NCBI GenBank assembly: GCA_016719395.1 | Contig: JADJZF010000011.1 | Span: 62,001 to 126,000 of the forward strand | DNA: 64,000 nt | Reading direction: 5' to 3' | From: Candidatus Amarobacter glycogenicus | GTDB taxonomy: Bacteria > Chloroflexota > Dehalococcoidia > Tepidiformales > Tepidiformaceae | Shown here: positions 28,221 through 37,101 of the stretch, piece by piece | Numbering within the stretch: the stretch's first letter is position 1 | How the letters are laid out: every line of letters begins with the position of its first letter | Position numbers and translations under genes: made by a program | The notes under the pieces: generated by a model | Database searches by the model: none | The model's input: only the letters and a program-made list of their open reading frames with translations | Told to the model about the DNA's origin: nothing

Positions 28221-28807
28221 TGAAGGTCGCGAAACTCACTGGCGCGCTGGCAGACCCGGCCGCCGCCGCATGGCAGTCCGTTGAGAACGTCCGGGTCTCA
28301 CTCGCCCCGGTCGCGCTCGAGGCCCAACCAACCGAGTACATCCGCGAAGCGTGGAGAGACCGCGACTACGGCCAGACGGCCGAGGCGCAGGTGAAGGCCG
28401 CCAGTGACGGCGACCGGCTCTACCTCCGCGTCGAATGGGCTGATGACCCCGTCCCGAACCACGAGTTCCAGGATGCGGTGAGCGCCATCTTCCCCACGAA
28501 CGGAAGCGGCGTCCTCGCAACCATGGGCGATGCCGAGAAGCCGCTCGCTCTCTGGTTCTGGGAACAGGGCCGTCCCGGCCCCCTTCGCCTCATCTCGTCA
28601 GGCCCCGGCGTCGTCACCAAGGATGCCACCGCCAACCTCGGTGCGAACGGCGTCCTCGCCAATGGCCGCTGGAGCGTCGTCCTCAGCGGGCCCGCCGATG
28701 TCGCGCAAAAGCGCAAAGTCGCCCTCGCCGTTTGGAACGGCTCGCGCGATGAGCGTGCCGGCCTTGCCGCAGTGAGCCAGGAATGGCTCCCGCTGGAAAT
28801 GGAGTAA
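28220..28807 (+). CDS. haem-b gamma subunit, ethylbenzene-dehydrogenase-like (gamma-1)
   Basis: The 195-residue all-beta protein resembles the gamma subunits of ethylbenzene dehydrogenase, DMS dehydrogenase and selenate reductase, which hold one haem b and pass electrons beyond the beta subunit. The typical EALQPTEY-like start (VALEAQPTEYIREAW) and LATMGDAEKPLALWFW are seen. Met102 would be one axial ligand as in EbdC; a downstream Lys such as Lys134 (VVTKDAT) is a candidate for the other. Unlike EbdC it has no Sec signal peptide, which argues for a cytoplasmic complex. It starts on the last base of the alpha-2 stop. Confidence 0.85.
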   Translation: MKVAKLTGALADPAAAAWQSVENVRVSLAPVALEAQPTEYIREAWRDRDYGQTAEAQVKAASDGDRLYLRVEWADDPVPNHEFQDAVSAIFPTNGSGVLATMGDAEKPLALWFWEQGRPGPLRLISSGPGVVTKDATANLGANGVLANGRWSVVLSGPADVAQKRKVALAVWNGSRDERAGLAAVSQEWLPLEME

Positions 28808-28811
28808 GACC

Positions 28812-29873
28812 ATGGCTGCAACAACTGAAGCAAAGGTCCGCCAACTCGCCTGGGTGTACGACCTGAACAAGTGCATCGGCTGTCAGACGTGCTCTGTGGC
28901 CTGCAAAGTCCTCTGGACTCGCGACGAAGGCGAAAAGCACCACTGGTGGATGTCCGTCAACACCATGCCTGGCCTCGGCACGCCGAAGGCCTGGGAAACC
29001 ATGGGCGGCGGCGTCGATACCACCACCGGCAAGCCTCTCCCCGGCCACCAGCCGACCCGCGAGGAGTTCGGTGGCGGCTTCGAGTTCAACTACGACGAGG
29101 TCTTCTACGGAGGCACCTCCGGCAAGGCCCACCTCGAGCCCCAGGCCCCCCGCGAAAACCGCTGGGCGATGAACTGGGACGAAGACCAGGGCGCCGGCGA
29201 GTGGCCGAACTCCTACTACTTCTATCTTCCCCGGCAGTGCAACCACTGCTCCAACCCGGTCTGCATGACCGCCTGCCCCACGGGGGCACTCCACAAGACC
29301 GACGACGGGCTGGTGTTACGGGACGAAGAGACTTGCATGGGCGACAGGTTTTGCATGGAAGCCTGTCCCTACAAGAAGGTCTACTTCAACTACGAACGCC
29401 ACGTCGGACAGCAGTGCATCGGCTGCTTCCCCCGGATCGAAGCCGGAGTTGCGCCTGCTTGCGTTCGCCAGTGCCCGGGCCGGGCTGTCTTCATCGGCTA
29501 CCTCGAAGATGAAGACAGCCCGGTGCACAAACTCGTCCGCGAATGGAAGATCGCGCTCCCGCTCCATGCGGAAGCCGGTACCGGCCCGAACGTGTACTAC
29601 GTCCCGCCGCTCTCGCCATACCGCCTCAACGAGGACATGAGCATCGACACCGAGACTCCGCGCATCCCGCCGGAGTACCTCGAGTCCCTCTTCGGGCCGT
29701 CCGTGCACCAGGCTCTGGCCACCCTCAAGAGCGAGATGGACTCTGTCCGCGAAGGCGGCTCCTCAGAGATGCTGAAGACGCTCATCGCCTACAAGTGGCA
29801 GGAACTGCTTGGGCCGTTTACTGTCGACCCCGCCACGCTCACGCCTGGCGGCAACGGACACCAGGGGGCTTAA
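28812..29873 (+). CDS. four-cluster Fe-S beta subunit of type II molybdoenzyme (beta-1)
   Basis: The 353-residue electron-transfer subunit is of the NarH/EbdB type and relays electrons from alpha to the haem subunit. It has four cluster motifs: Cys21-24-27-31 (CIGCQTCSVAC), Cys143-146-151-155 (CNHCSNPVC, then TAC), Cys175/Asp178/Cys181/Cys185 (CMGDRFCMEAC) and Cys202-205-217-221. In the third motif the second Cys is replaced by Asp, where NarH has Trp and binds [3Fe-4S]. Asp can support either a [3Fe-4S] or a [4Fe-4S] cluster. No signal peptide is present. It is 4 nt after gamma-1 and likely shared by alpha-2 and alpha-3, since no other beta gene exists on this strand. Confidence 0.93.
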   Translation: MAATTEAKVRQLAWVYDLNKCIGCQTCSVACKVLWTRDEGEKHHWWMSVNTMPGLGTPKAWETMGGGVDTTTGKPLPGHQPTREEFGGGFEFNYDEVFYGGTSGKAHLEPQAPRENRWAMNWDEDQGAGEWPNSYYFYLPRQCNHCSNPVCMTACPTGALHKTDDGLVLRDEETCMGDRFCMEACPYKKVYFNYERHVGQQCIGCFPRIEAGVAPACVRQCPGRAVFIGYLEDEDSPVHKLVREWKIALPLHAEAGTGPNVYYVPPLSPYRLNEDMSIDTETPRIPPEYLESLFGPSVHQALATLKSEMDSVREGGSSEMLKTLIAYKWQELLGPFTVDPATLTPGGNGHQGA

Positions 29874-29875
29874 CC

Positions 29876-30559
29876 ATGTTCGTCTACTCACTCGCCGGCC
29901 TTCAGGTCGATGGCGGAGCGCTCCCCGAAATGGAGTTGCCCGACAACGAGGTCACCGCCCGGACCGGGGTCTACCAGTTGCTCGCCCGGCTTGTCTCGGT
30001 GCCCGATGAAGACGCCTACACGGCCGCCCTCGCGGGTGAGTGGGGCGACCGCCTTACCGATGCCGGGAAGCTCCTCGGCTTCCCGTTCTCCTTCGGCAAC
30101 GGCACGATCGACGCCTCAGTGAGCCGCGAGGACTTCCAGGCGGAATTCCTCCGCGTCTTCGAAGTCGGCGCCACCGGTGGTCCGCCCGCCTCGCTTTTCG
30201 GCGGGGCGTATGGCGGCGACCGGATGCAACGCCTCGAAGAGGTTGTCCGCTTCTACGAGTACTTCGGCCTCACAACGTCGGCCGAGGATCCGCGCCCGGC
30301 CGACCATCTGGCCACCGAGCTCGAATTCATGAAGTACCTCACCTTTAAGGAAGCGGTTTCTCCTTCGCCTCGCCTCCAAACGTCATATCGCCGTGCTCAG
30401 CACGACTTCCTCGAACGCCAGCTCACCGGCTGGGTACCGAAGCTGGCCGAGAAGACGCATGAGGCGAAGACCTGGCCGTACTGGGAGTGGGTGGTAGACA
30501 CGGTCGCGGGGTTTGCCGCCGCCGATAGCCAGTACGTCTCCGGTGTCCTCGTCGGCTAA
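29876..30559 (+). CDS. TorD/DmsD-like molybdoenzyme chaperone
   Basis: The 227-residue helical protein fits the TorD/NarJ redox-enzyme maturation family, which binds the apo catalytic subunit until the Mo cofactor is inserted. ARTGVYQLLARLVSVPDED is the family's N-terminal helix, and the later ELEFMKYLTFKEA with HDFLERQLTGWVPKL is the family's C-terminal half. It starts 2 nt after beta-1 and precedes alpha-3, so it is part of the same operon. The second cluster has its own paralogue at 37083. Confidence 0.85.
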   Translation: MFVYSLAGLQVDGGALPEMELPDNEVTARTGVYQLLARLVSVPDEDAYTAALAGEWGDRLTDAGKLLGFPFSFGNGTIDASVSREDFQAEFLRVFEVGATGGPPASLFGGAYGGDRMQRLEEVVRFYEYFGLTTSAEDPRPADHLATELEFMKYLTFKEAVSPSPRLQTSYRRAQHDFLERQLTGWVPKLAEKTHEAKTWPYWEWVVDTVAGFAAADSQYVSGVLVG

Positions 30560-30591
30560 AGCCGCACATCTCCGCAAAGCGAAGTGAAGCG

Positions 30592-33339
30592 ATGACCCCC
30601 ATTTCAGCTTCCCGGTACCGCCAGCGTTGGAGCTGGGAACGGGCCACTTTCGGCACGCACTGCCTCAACTGCCTCGCCACCTGTCCCTACCGGGTCTACA
30701 CCCGGGATGGAGAGATCCTGTTCGAGGAGCCGGCAGCCGTCTTCGAACAGGTCGAGGACGGCGTGCCGGATATGAACCCCATGTCCTGCCAGAAGGGCAG
30801 CGCCTGGAGCATTCAGCTCGATTCGCCCGACCGCCTGCTTCACCCTATGCGCCGCAAGGGCGAGCGGGGCTCGGGCGAGTGGGAACAAATTTCCTGGGAT
30901 GAAGCCCTCGAAGAGGTCGCGGATGCTGTCATCGAGGCCATCGACCTCGAGGGGCCCGAGTCCGTCGTCTTCGAAGAAACCGTCGAAGGCGGCCTCCTCG
31001 CGCAGGCCGCCTACCTTCGCTTCGCCGGCCTCCTGGGCGCCACCACCCTCGATGCCAACGGCCTCATCAACGACTTTCCCGCAGGCCACCACATCACCTT
31101 CGGCAAGTTCTCCTGTGCCAGCTCCGTGGACGACACGTTCCATTCCGAGCTCATCCTCATCTGGCACTCGAACCCGTCGTACACGTCGATCCCCTACGCC
31201 CACTTCATCACCGAAGCGCGCTACAACGGCTCGCAGGTCGTCTGCATCGCACCGGACTACAGTCCCTCGGCGTTGATGGCGGAAAGCTTCGTCCCGATCC
31301 GCCCGGCCACGGATGCGGCGCTCGCCCTCTCAATGTGCCAGGTCATCGTCGAAGAAGGCCTCTACCACACCGACTTCGTCCGGTCACAGACTGACCTGAC
31401 CCTCCTGGTCCACCGCGAGTCCCGCCGGTTCGTGCGCGGCCCGGAGCTCCTGGAGGGCGAGCGTGAAGACCAGTTCTACTGGTGGGACAACGCCACCGGC
31501 GCCGTCGAGATCGCCCCACGCGGCTCGCTGATGCTCGATGAATCCGACCCCGCGCTCGAAGGCACGTTTACCGCCACCGCCGTCGATGGGAGCACCATCG
31601 AAGTCACGACCGTCTTCGAGCTCCTGCGTGAGCAGCTCGCCGAATACACACCCGAGAAGGCCGGCCCGATTTGCGGGATCAATCCCGAAGTCATCCGCAA
31701 CCTGGCCCGCGATGCAGCCCGCAAGCGCACGAAGATCATCGAAGGCTTCAACACCCCGAAGTACTACCACGGCGACCTCATGGAACGGGCAATGTGCCTC
31801 TTCCTCGCGCTCACCGGCAACTGGGGACGCCCCGGCACCGGCATCCAGGGTCTCGCCCTCGCCGGGCTCGACGGCTACATGCTCTTCGGCATGAAGCAGA
31901 AGCGGGGCGTCGCCGAGACCATCCGCGTGATGGAGGGCCTCGAAGGCGCCATCGAAAGCCTTCGTTCCCAGGACGAGGAAGCTTCCGACGAGATCCTCGG
32001 TTACGAACTGCTCCAACGCGGCGTCGCGGCCGGCACCGCCAGCCCGCCCGCCTTCTTCCACTTCTACCACTGTGGCTACAAAGACACCTGGAACACCCGC
32101 GAATGGTCCGACGAGACCATGACCCGGCCGTTCGACGAGTACGTTTCCGACGCCACCCGGCGCGGATGGTGGGGGGGCCTCGTGAAGCCCGGCCCGTCGA
32201 CGGACCCGCAGGTCCTCTTCATCGTCGCCACGAACCCCGTCCGCCGCCAGCGCGGTGGCTCCGATACGCTCCTTAAGAACCTCTGGCCGAAGCTGGAGAA
32301 GATCGTCGTGGTCGAGAACCGCATGAGCGCGACTGCCCTCCAGGCCGACATCCTCCTGCCGGCGGCGATGCAATACGAACGTCCGAACCTCCAGTATGCG
32401 ATTACCCACTCGTTCCACGTCGGGTTCTCCGAACAGGCCCGGCCCCCTCGCGGCGAAGCCCGCACGGAGTGGCAGATCTTCAGAGCGCTTTCTCAGAAGG
32501 TGCAGGAGCGCTCCGGCGAGCACGGCGTAACGGAGTATCTCGATGGCCGCCGCCAGCCGCGGAGGCTCGACACCATCGGCGACGCCTTCACTTCGCACGG
32601 CGCCTACGACAACGAAGAGTCGGTCATGGATGAATGGCTGCGCGACAGCATCGAGGCGGGCACCTTGCCCGAAAAGGGCAGCCTCGCTTCCCTTCGCGAG
32701 CGCGGGACCGCCCGCTTCTCCGGGCTTGGCATGTTCGCGCCCGGTCTCTCACTTGCCGCCAACGTCCAGCCCAACAAGACCGTCACCGCGTTTGAATGGC
32801 ATGTCGAGGACGGCGTCCCCTTTCCCACGCTCACCCGGCGTGCCCAGTTCCTGATCGACCACCCCTGGTTCGCCGAAGCCGGCGAGGACTTGCCCGTTCA
32901 CAAGGAGAACCCCGCCGTCGGCGGCAACTATCCGCTCATGGTGACCAGCGGCCACTCTCGCTGGACGGTCCACGCGGTATCCATGGGCAACCCGGTCCTC
33001 GCCGGGACCCATCGCGGCGAACCACTGGCGATCCTCGGTACTGCCGAAGCCAACGCTCGCGGCATTTCCGATGGCGACCTGATCCGGGTCTTCAACGACC
33101 GTGGCAGCTACTCTATCCGTACCCGAGTTTCACCCCGTGTGCGGCCCGGCCAGTTGATCGTGTACAACGGGTGGGAGCCTCACATGTTCAAGGACTGGAA
33201 GGGCTCGAACGAAGTCGAACCCGGCATGGTGAAGTGGCTCCACCTCCTGAGCCGCTACGGCCATCTCCGTTACCTGCCCTTCGGCTGGCAGCCTGTTCCT
33301 GCCGACCGAGGCGTTTTCGTGGAGGTCTCTCGAGCATGA
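30592..33339 (+). CDS. type II DMSO-reductase-family catalytic subunit, intact (alpha-3)
   Basis: The 915-residue Mo-bis-MGD catalytic subunit is uninterrupted. FS0 ligands are His23, Cys27, Cys31 and Cys66 (HCLNCLATC, then MSCQKG); Asp162 in LINDFPAG is the predicted Mo ligand. FHFYHCGYKDTWN and the later MDEWLRDSIEAG correspond to segments in alpha-1 and alpha-2, and the C-terminal WEPHMFKDWKGSNEVEPGMVKW is the family's MGD-binding end. There is no Tat signal, so the protein should be cytoplasmic. It differs clearly from alpha-2 and probably uses another substrate while sharing beta-1 and gamma-1. It overlaps the next gene by ATGA. Confidence 0.9.
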   Translation: MTPISASRYRQRWSWERATFGTHCLNCLATCPYRVYTRDGEILFEEPAAVFEQVEDGVPDMNPMSCQKGSAWSIQLDSPDRLLHPMRRKGERGSGEWEQISWDEALEEVADAVIEAIDLEGPESVVFEETVEGGLLAQAAYLRFAGLLGATTLDANGLINDFPAGHHITFGKFSCASSVDDTFHSELILIWHSNPSYTSIPYAHFITEARYNGSQVVCIAPDYSPSALMAESFVPIRPATDAALALSMCQVIVEEGLYHTDFVRSQTDLTLLVHRESRRFVRGPELLEGEREDQFYWWDNATGAVEIAPRGSLMLDESDPALEGTFTATAVDGSTIEVTTVFELLREQLAEYTPEKAGPICGINPEVIRNLARDAARKRTKIIEGFNTPKYYHGDLMERAMCLFLALTGNWGRPGTGIQGLALAGLDGYMLFGMKQKRGVAETIRVMEGLEGAIESLRSQDEEASDEILGYELLQRGVAAGTASPPAFFHFYHCGYKDTWNTREWSDETMTRPFDEYVSDATRRGWWGGLVKPGPSTDPQVLFIVATNPVRRQRGGSDTLLKNLWPKLEKIVVVENRMSATALQADILLPAAMQYERPNLQYAITHSFHVGFSEQARPPRGEARTEWQIFRALSQKVQERSGEHGVTEYLDGRRQPRRLDTIGDAFTSHGAYDNEESVMDEWLRDSIEAGTLPEKGSLASLRERGTARFSGLGMFAPGLSLAANVQPNKTVTAFEWHVEDGVPFPTLTRRAQFLIDHPWFAEAGEDLPVHKENPAVGGNYPLMVTSGHSRWTVHAVSMGNPVLAGTHRGEPLAILGTAEANARGISDGDLIRVFNDRGSYSIRTRVSPRVRPGQLIVYNGWEPHMFKDWKGSNEVEPGMVKWLHLLSRYGHLRYLPFGWQPVPADRGVFVEVSRA

Positions 33340-34817
33340 CACTCGCGCCCAACACATCGCGCGCACCCGAGCCGATAACGCTTACCCCGGAAGAACACGC
33401 CGCCATCGCGCGCGTGTTCGAAGGTGCGCCCTCGGTCTTCGGCGCACTCTCCACGCTCCGCACGCGCCGCATCGGCCTCGGCTACCGCAGCGAAACCGGC
33501 GAAGATGAGAGCTTCGACTGGTCCAGCCACCTGGTGGTGCGGCAGCGCGAAGGCCCACTATCTTTCGAATCCGCCAGCGGCCCGCGCCCCCTCTCGGAAG
33601 TCGAAGAGGCGCTCATCGCATGGGCGTCGCTCGGGCCGAACGGCATCATCACCGCCGATATCCCGGTCCAGGGAGACCTTTCCAGCCTCCTTTCCTGGGC
33701 TGGCCGCACCGTCCCGGCCTCGAGCAACGACCAGGCCGTTGACCTGTTCATCATCAACGACACCGGCGTCCATCTCTATCGCCCCGGCACAGAGCGCATG
33801 GCCCCCGTCGAGATCGCCGGGCCGGATGACTACTGGAAGGTCCTCCACTGGTACCGCGCCGGCCGCACCACGCTGACGCCGAAGCGGCCCGATGTCGCCT
33901 GGGCGACGGCGCCGCCAGGCACCCACAATGTGAACACCATGGGCGCGCTTCAGTACAACGCGAACCGCCCCGGCAGTACCTGGTTCCTCCCCGTCGGCGA
34001 TGTCGGCCTGGAATGGGTCAACCTGCTGCTCTCCTCGTATCAGTTCGGGGGCTTCTACCTCCAGGACCCGGAGACCAACAAGCCTGCCGGCTGCGAGCAG
34101 TGGATCCGCCCCGGTTTCCTCGAAGTTGGCTTCCCCATCCCCATCTTTGATGAGCTCGCGCTGATGCAGCACGTCACCGAAGTGGCCTGCGTCGTCCAGA
34201 ACATCCGCCTCGCCTGCGAGACCATGGGCCTCGGCGCCTGGGCCATGGGCGGCTACTCGGATGACCTCCTGCTGGGTGCCTACCCGGAAGTCGCCGCCGG
34301 GCTCGGCTTCGCGTTCCTGGAACGCGACCCGGCCCGCAACCCTTCGAAGACCGCCACCTGCCAGGGCCTCCCGGGAGTCCTTGATGCGCGCATGGCCCCA
34401 TCCCGTAGGTTCCCTAACGCCGAGGCGCTCGTCCGCCATGTCGTGGAGCTGCGCTATCAGCGCGGGGCGCACCTCTCGCCTACCGATAACTGGGGCGAGC
34501 GGAACAAGGGCCCCTTCACCGGCGAAACGCGCGAAGCTATCCTCCAGCATCCGCGTACCCACATCCCCGATTGGGTCGTCGAGGCGGCGATTGACACCAT
34601 CGCCTACATCATCGACAAGTATGGGAGCGCGCCGTCGCACATCAACCCGGTGCGCGCGAAGTTCTCCGCCCAGGTTCACCACGTCGACCTCGACTACTAC
34701 CGGAAGTTCCACACGGGCGGCGAGGAACCCTACATGGCAACACCCCAGCTCCTCTCTCACTTCCGGGATTGGCATCCCGGCAGCAACGACCCCTACCAGA
34801 GGGCGCCCCATGCCTAG
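33336..34817 (+). CDS. large nitroreductase-like protein of the molybdoenzyme cluster
   Basis: I do not recognise a characterised family for this 493-residue protein. Two segments resemble the FMN nitroreductase fold: SWAGRTVPASSNDQAVDLFI, then IINDTGVHLYRPG, and in the second half VVQNIRLACETMGLGAWAMGG, close to the Q-N-x-x-L-A-x-x-x-L-G-L-G signature. The rest, including the well-conserved-looking C-terminus (VHHVDLDYYRKFHTGGEEPYM), is unfamiliar. No Fe-S motif, signal peptide or membrane segment is visible. Overlaps of 4 nt with alpha-3 and 8 nt with the membrane protein downstream show it is made with the complex; a flavin electron acceptor or substrate-modifying role is a guess. Confidence 0.55.
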   Translation: MTLAPNTSRAPEPITLTPEEHAAIARVFEGAPSVFGALSTLRTRRIGLGYRSETGEDESFDWSSHLVVRQREGPLSFESASGPRPLSEVEEALIAWASLGPNGIITADIPVQGDLSSLLSWAGRTVPASSNDQAVDLFIINDTGVHLYRPGTERMAPVEIAGPDDYWKVLHWYRAGRTTLTPKRPDVAWATAPPGTHNVNTMGALQYNANRPGSTWFLPVGDVGLEWVNLLLSSYQFGGFYLQDPETNKPAGCEQWIRPGFLEVGFPIPIFDELALMQHVTEVACVVQNIRLACETMGLGAWAMGGYSDDLLLGAYPEVAAGLGFAFLERDPARNPSKTATCQGLPGVLDARMAPSRRFPNAEALVRHVVELRYQRGAHLSPTDNWGERNKGPFTGETREAILQHPRTHIPDWVVEAAIDTIAYIIDKYGSAPSHINPVRAKFSAQVHHVDLDYYRKFHTGGEEPYMATPQLLSHFRDWHPGSNDPYQRAPHA

Positions 34818-35361
34818 CGATCCCGACATCTGGTTGCACATCATCTACGGCTACCTCCACGACCTCGCCATTGCGACCTACCTCGGCGGCGCTGTTGCGA
34901 TGGAGTTCGTCCTCGGTCCCGCCCAGGGGTCGATCCCCCCGGCACAGGCCCAGGTCATGGGCCAGAAGACGTCCGACCGTTTCCTCTGGCTGGTCTGGGG
35001 CTCCCTTGGCGTCATCATCGTCACTGCCGTCCTCCGCCTCGAACATCTCGGTAGGCTCGACTGGACGTGGCCGTTCTTCAACTCGGGACTCAGTCTCGAC
35101 CAGAGCTACGGCCGTACCATCCTTGCGATGTTTTTGCTCTGGTGCGTACTCGTGGTGAACGGTTCGCTGGTCACCTTCGTCTTCCGCCCCCGCCTGGCGG
35201 GCAAGTTCACACCTGGCACTTCCGCTGCCCAGGTCACCGCCAGCCAGACCGCCAAAATGCAGGCCGCTACCTGGATCCAGCGGCTGACCCGCGTCGACCT
35301 CGGCGTGGCCGTCGTCATCGCCTTGATGGGCGCCTCGCTCAAGTGGGGAGGCCTCATCTGA
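34810..35361 (+). CDS. four-helix membrane protein, CopD-like (first of pair)
   Basis: The 183-residue integral membrane protein has about four hydrophobic segments: YLHDLAIATYLGGAVAMEFV, FLWLVWGSLGVIIVTAVL, ILAMFLLWCVLVVNGSLVTFVF and VDLGVAVVIALMGASL. The first carries a His followed by a GG, the pattern of CopD / DUF-type membrane proteins, where such His residues can bind haem or metal. It ends in GGLI, exactly like its neighbour, to which it is clearly paralogous. Its start overlaps the previous gene by 8 nt. In this context a membrane electron-transfer or anchoring role for the molybdoenzyme is plausible but unproved. Confidence 0.7.
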   Translation: MPSDPDIWLHIIYGYLHDLAIATYLGGAVAMEFVLGPAQGSIPPAQAQVMGQKTSDRFLWLVWGSLGVIIVTAVLRLEHLGRLDWTWPFFNSGLSLDQSYGRTILAMFLLWCVLVVNGSLVTFVFRPRLAGKFTPGTSAAQVTASQTAKMQAATWIQRLTRVDLGVAVVIALMGASLKWGGLI

Positions 35362-35395
35362 GACGTCCCGCTTCCCGCCACGGAGGGGAACGCCC

Positions 35396-35923
35396 TTGGA
35401 TACATTGCTGGCCACGGTCCATGCGCTGGCGTGGGCAGTCTATGTCGGTGGCTCGATAACCATGGAGTGGGTGCTCCGCTACGCCCAGCGCACCATGCCG
35501 CCCTCCCAGGTCGGCGTCGTCTGCAAGAACGCCGGCACCCGCTATCGCTGGTTCGCCCTCGTTTCGCTGCTCGTCATTGGAGCTTCCGGGGCGGCAATGT
35601 TCCTGCGCATCGATGACGCCGAACTGGCTGCACGGGCGGGCTCGCCGGAACTCAGCCTGGGCGATTCCTACGGCAGGACCATGCTTCTGCTCACCGTTGG
35701 CTGGTTGGCCCTCGCCGCGACCGTCGCAGCCATGGCCTTCTGGCTCCATCCAGCCCAGCGCAAGCGCTCCCGTCCGGATATGACCAGCGAAGCCATCGCC
35801 GCCGAGCGTCTCCGCATCGGCCGTGCGATCAAGCAGATGGACCGCGCGCTGAAGTTTGAACTCGTCGTTTCGGTAATCTGTATTGGTATCGCCGCCTCTC
35901 TTCGGACCGGCGGCCTCATCTAG
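35396..35923 (+). CDS. four-helix membrane protein, CopD-like (second of pair)
   Basis: The 175-residue protein has the same four-segment layout as the preceding gene (TVHALAWAVYVGGSITMEWV, FALVSLLVIGASGAAMFL, LLTVGWLALAATVAAMAFWL, LVVSVICIGIAASL), the same N-terminal His and the same GGLI end, so the two arose by duplication and may form a heterodimer. The start is TTG at 35396 with GGAGGGG at 35382-35388, 7 nt upstream. It precedes an AMP-ligase-like gene by 23 nt. Function as for its partner: inferred membrane redox module. Confidence 0.7.
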   Translation: MDTLLATVHALAWAVYVGGSITMEWVLRYAQRTMPPSQVGVVCKNAGTRYRWFALVSLLVIGASGAAMFLRIDDAELAARAGSPELSLGDSYGRTMLLLTVGWLALAATVAAMAFWLHPAQRKRSRPDMTSEAIAAERLRIGRAIKQMDRALKFELVVSVICIGIAASLRTGGLI

Positions 35924-35946
35924 CCACACCCAGGAGGCCCCAAGCC

Positions 35947-37101
35947 ATGCCCAAGACGATCGCAATCACTCCCTCCTGGTATTGGCCAGCCGGCATTTCG
36001 CGCGTCGTTGGAGTGCCGCCCTACTCCATCTACGACCTCTGCATCGTTCGCAATGAGCGCCACATACCGCAGGCCCCGGCGATCATTGACGCGCAGGGGA
36101 CGCTCACCTTCGAGGGCCTGCGGGCCGAAGTCGATAGGCGGGCCAAAGCCCTGGCGCTTGCGGCCGGCGAAGCTCGCATCGCGGTCCTCCCCGGTGCGCT
36201 TTCGCGTGACAACGTGCTCGAACTCCTGGCCGGGCTTGCCTCGGGCGTAAAGCTCCACATAACGTCAGGCGACCCTGCCACCGTTGCTACCGGGCTTGGC
36301 GCCCCCGTCGTCGCCGGCCAGCAACCCCCCGGCGAGACCAGTGCGGTCCCCGACGTGTCCCTGCTCGATCCCTCTCGGCCGGCAGTCGTCATCGAAGGCG
36401 GTGACGGCCCCGTCAGCCACTCCAACCGCTCTCTCCTCGCGATGGCGATCTCCATGGCGACGTTCGTCGATGCCGGGCGCGATAGTCCGTGGCTCTCGAC
36501 CCTCCCGCTCTCGACATGGCAGGGGTTGATGGCCGTCCTGTTGCCGCTTCACCTCGGCGCGCCGCTCGTCATCCCCCCGGCAAACGCCGATCCCGACACG
36601 CTCCTCGGGCTCATTCCGCGCCACCAGGTGAAGTACGCCATCGCCGGCATCGAAGGGTTCGCTCACGCCTGCCGTGAAGCCAAGCGGGCAGCCAAAGATT
36701 CCCGCAAGATGCTCGCGGCCGCTCTCCTCTCCGTCGATGGCCCCTTCGACCCCGATCAACGACGGCGCGTGGGCAAGGCGCTTGAGTGCCCGGCACTCAC
36801 CTTCTGGGGCATGCCCGAAACCGGTCCGGTCTTCGCCGCGCACCAGTCCTGGTACATCGATGAATCCGTCGGCCTGCCGATGACCAACGCCCACGTTGTC
36901 CCTTCGGACCCCCGATCTGGGCAGCCTATCCAGGCACTCTGGGAACTCGTCGAAATGGCGGAAGTGACGGTGTTCTCGCCGTCGCTCATGGCCGATCGCG
37001 AGGCCGCGGTCTCAAGTGGCCGGTTCGCTGGGAACCGCTTCCGGACCGGGATGATGGCATCGTCCGATGCGAACGGGATGGTCTACCTGCTCGGTCGATA
37101 A
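35947..37101 (+). CDS. degenerate AMP-forming acyl-CoA synthetase-like protein
   Basis: The 384-residue protein has the fold pattern of the N-terminal domain of acyl-CoA synthetases (ANL family): PAIIDAQGTLTFEGLRAEVDRRA near the start, WLSTLPLSTWQGLMAVLLPLHLGAPLV in the middle, and FWGMPETGPVF where active enzymes have YGxTE. The P-loop-like motif that normally reads TSGSTGxPKG is replaced by GGDGPVSHSNRSLL, and the C-terminal domain with the catalytic Lys is missing. It is therefore unlikely to adenylate a substrate; a binding or regulatory role is possible. AGGAGG lies upstream of the ATG. The 3' end overlaps the convergent chaperone gene by 19 nt. Confidence 0.7.
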   Translation: MPKTIAITPSWYWPAGISRVVGVPPYSIYDLCIVRNERHIPQAPAIIDAQGTLTFEGLRAEVDRRAKALALAAGEARIAVLPGALSRDNVLELLAGLASGVKLHITSGDPATVATGLGAPVVAGQQPPGETSAVPDVSLLDPSRPAVVIEGGDGPVSHSNRSLLAMAISMATFVDAGRDSPWLSTLPLSTWQGLMAVLLPLHLGAPLVIPPANADPDTLLGLIPRHQVKYAIAGIEGFAHACREAKRAAKDSRKMLAAALLSVDGPFDPDQRRRVGKALECPALTFWGMPETGPVFAAHQSWYIDESVGLPMTNAHVVPSDPRSGQPIQALWELVEMAEVTVFSPSLMADREAAVSSGRFAGNRFRTGMMASSDANGMVYLLGR

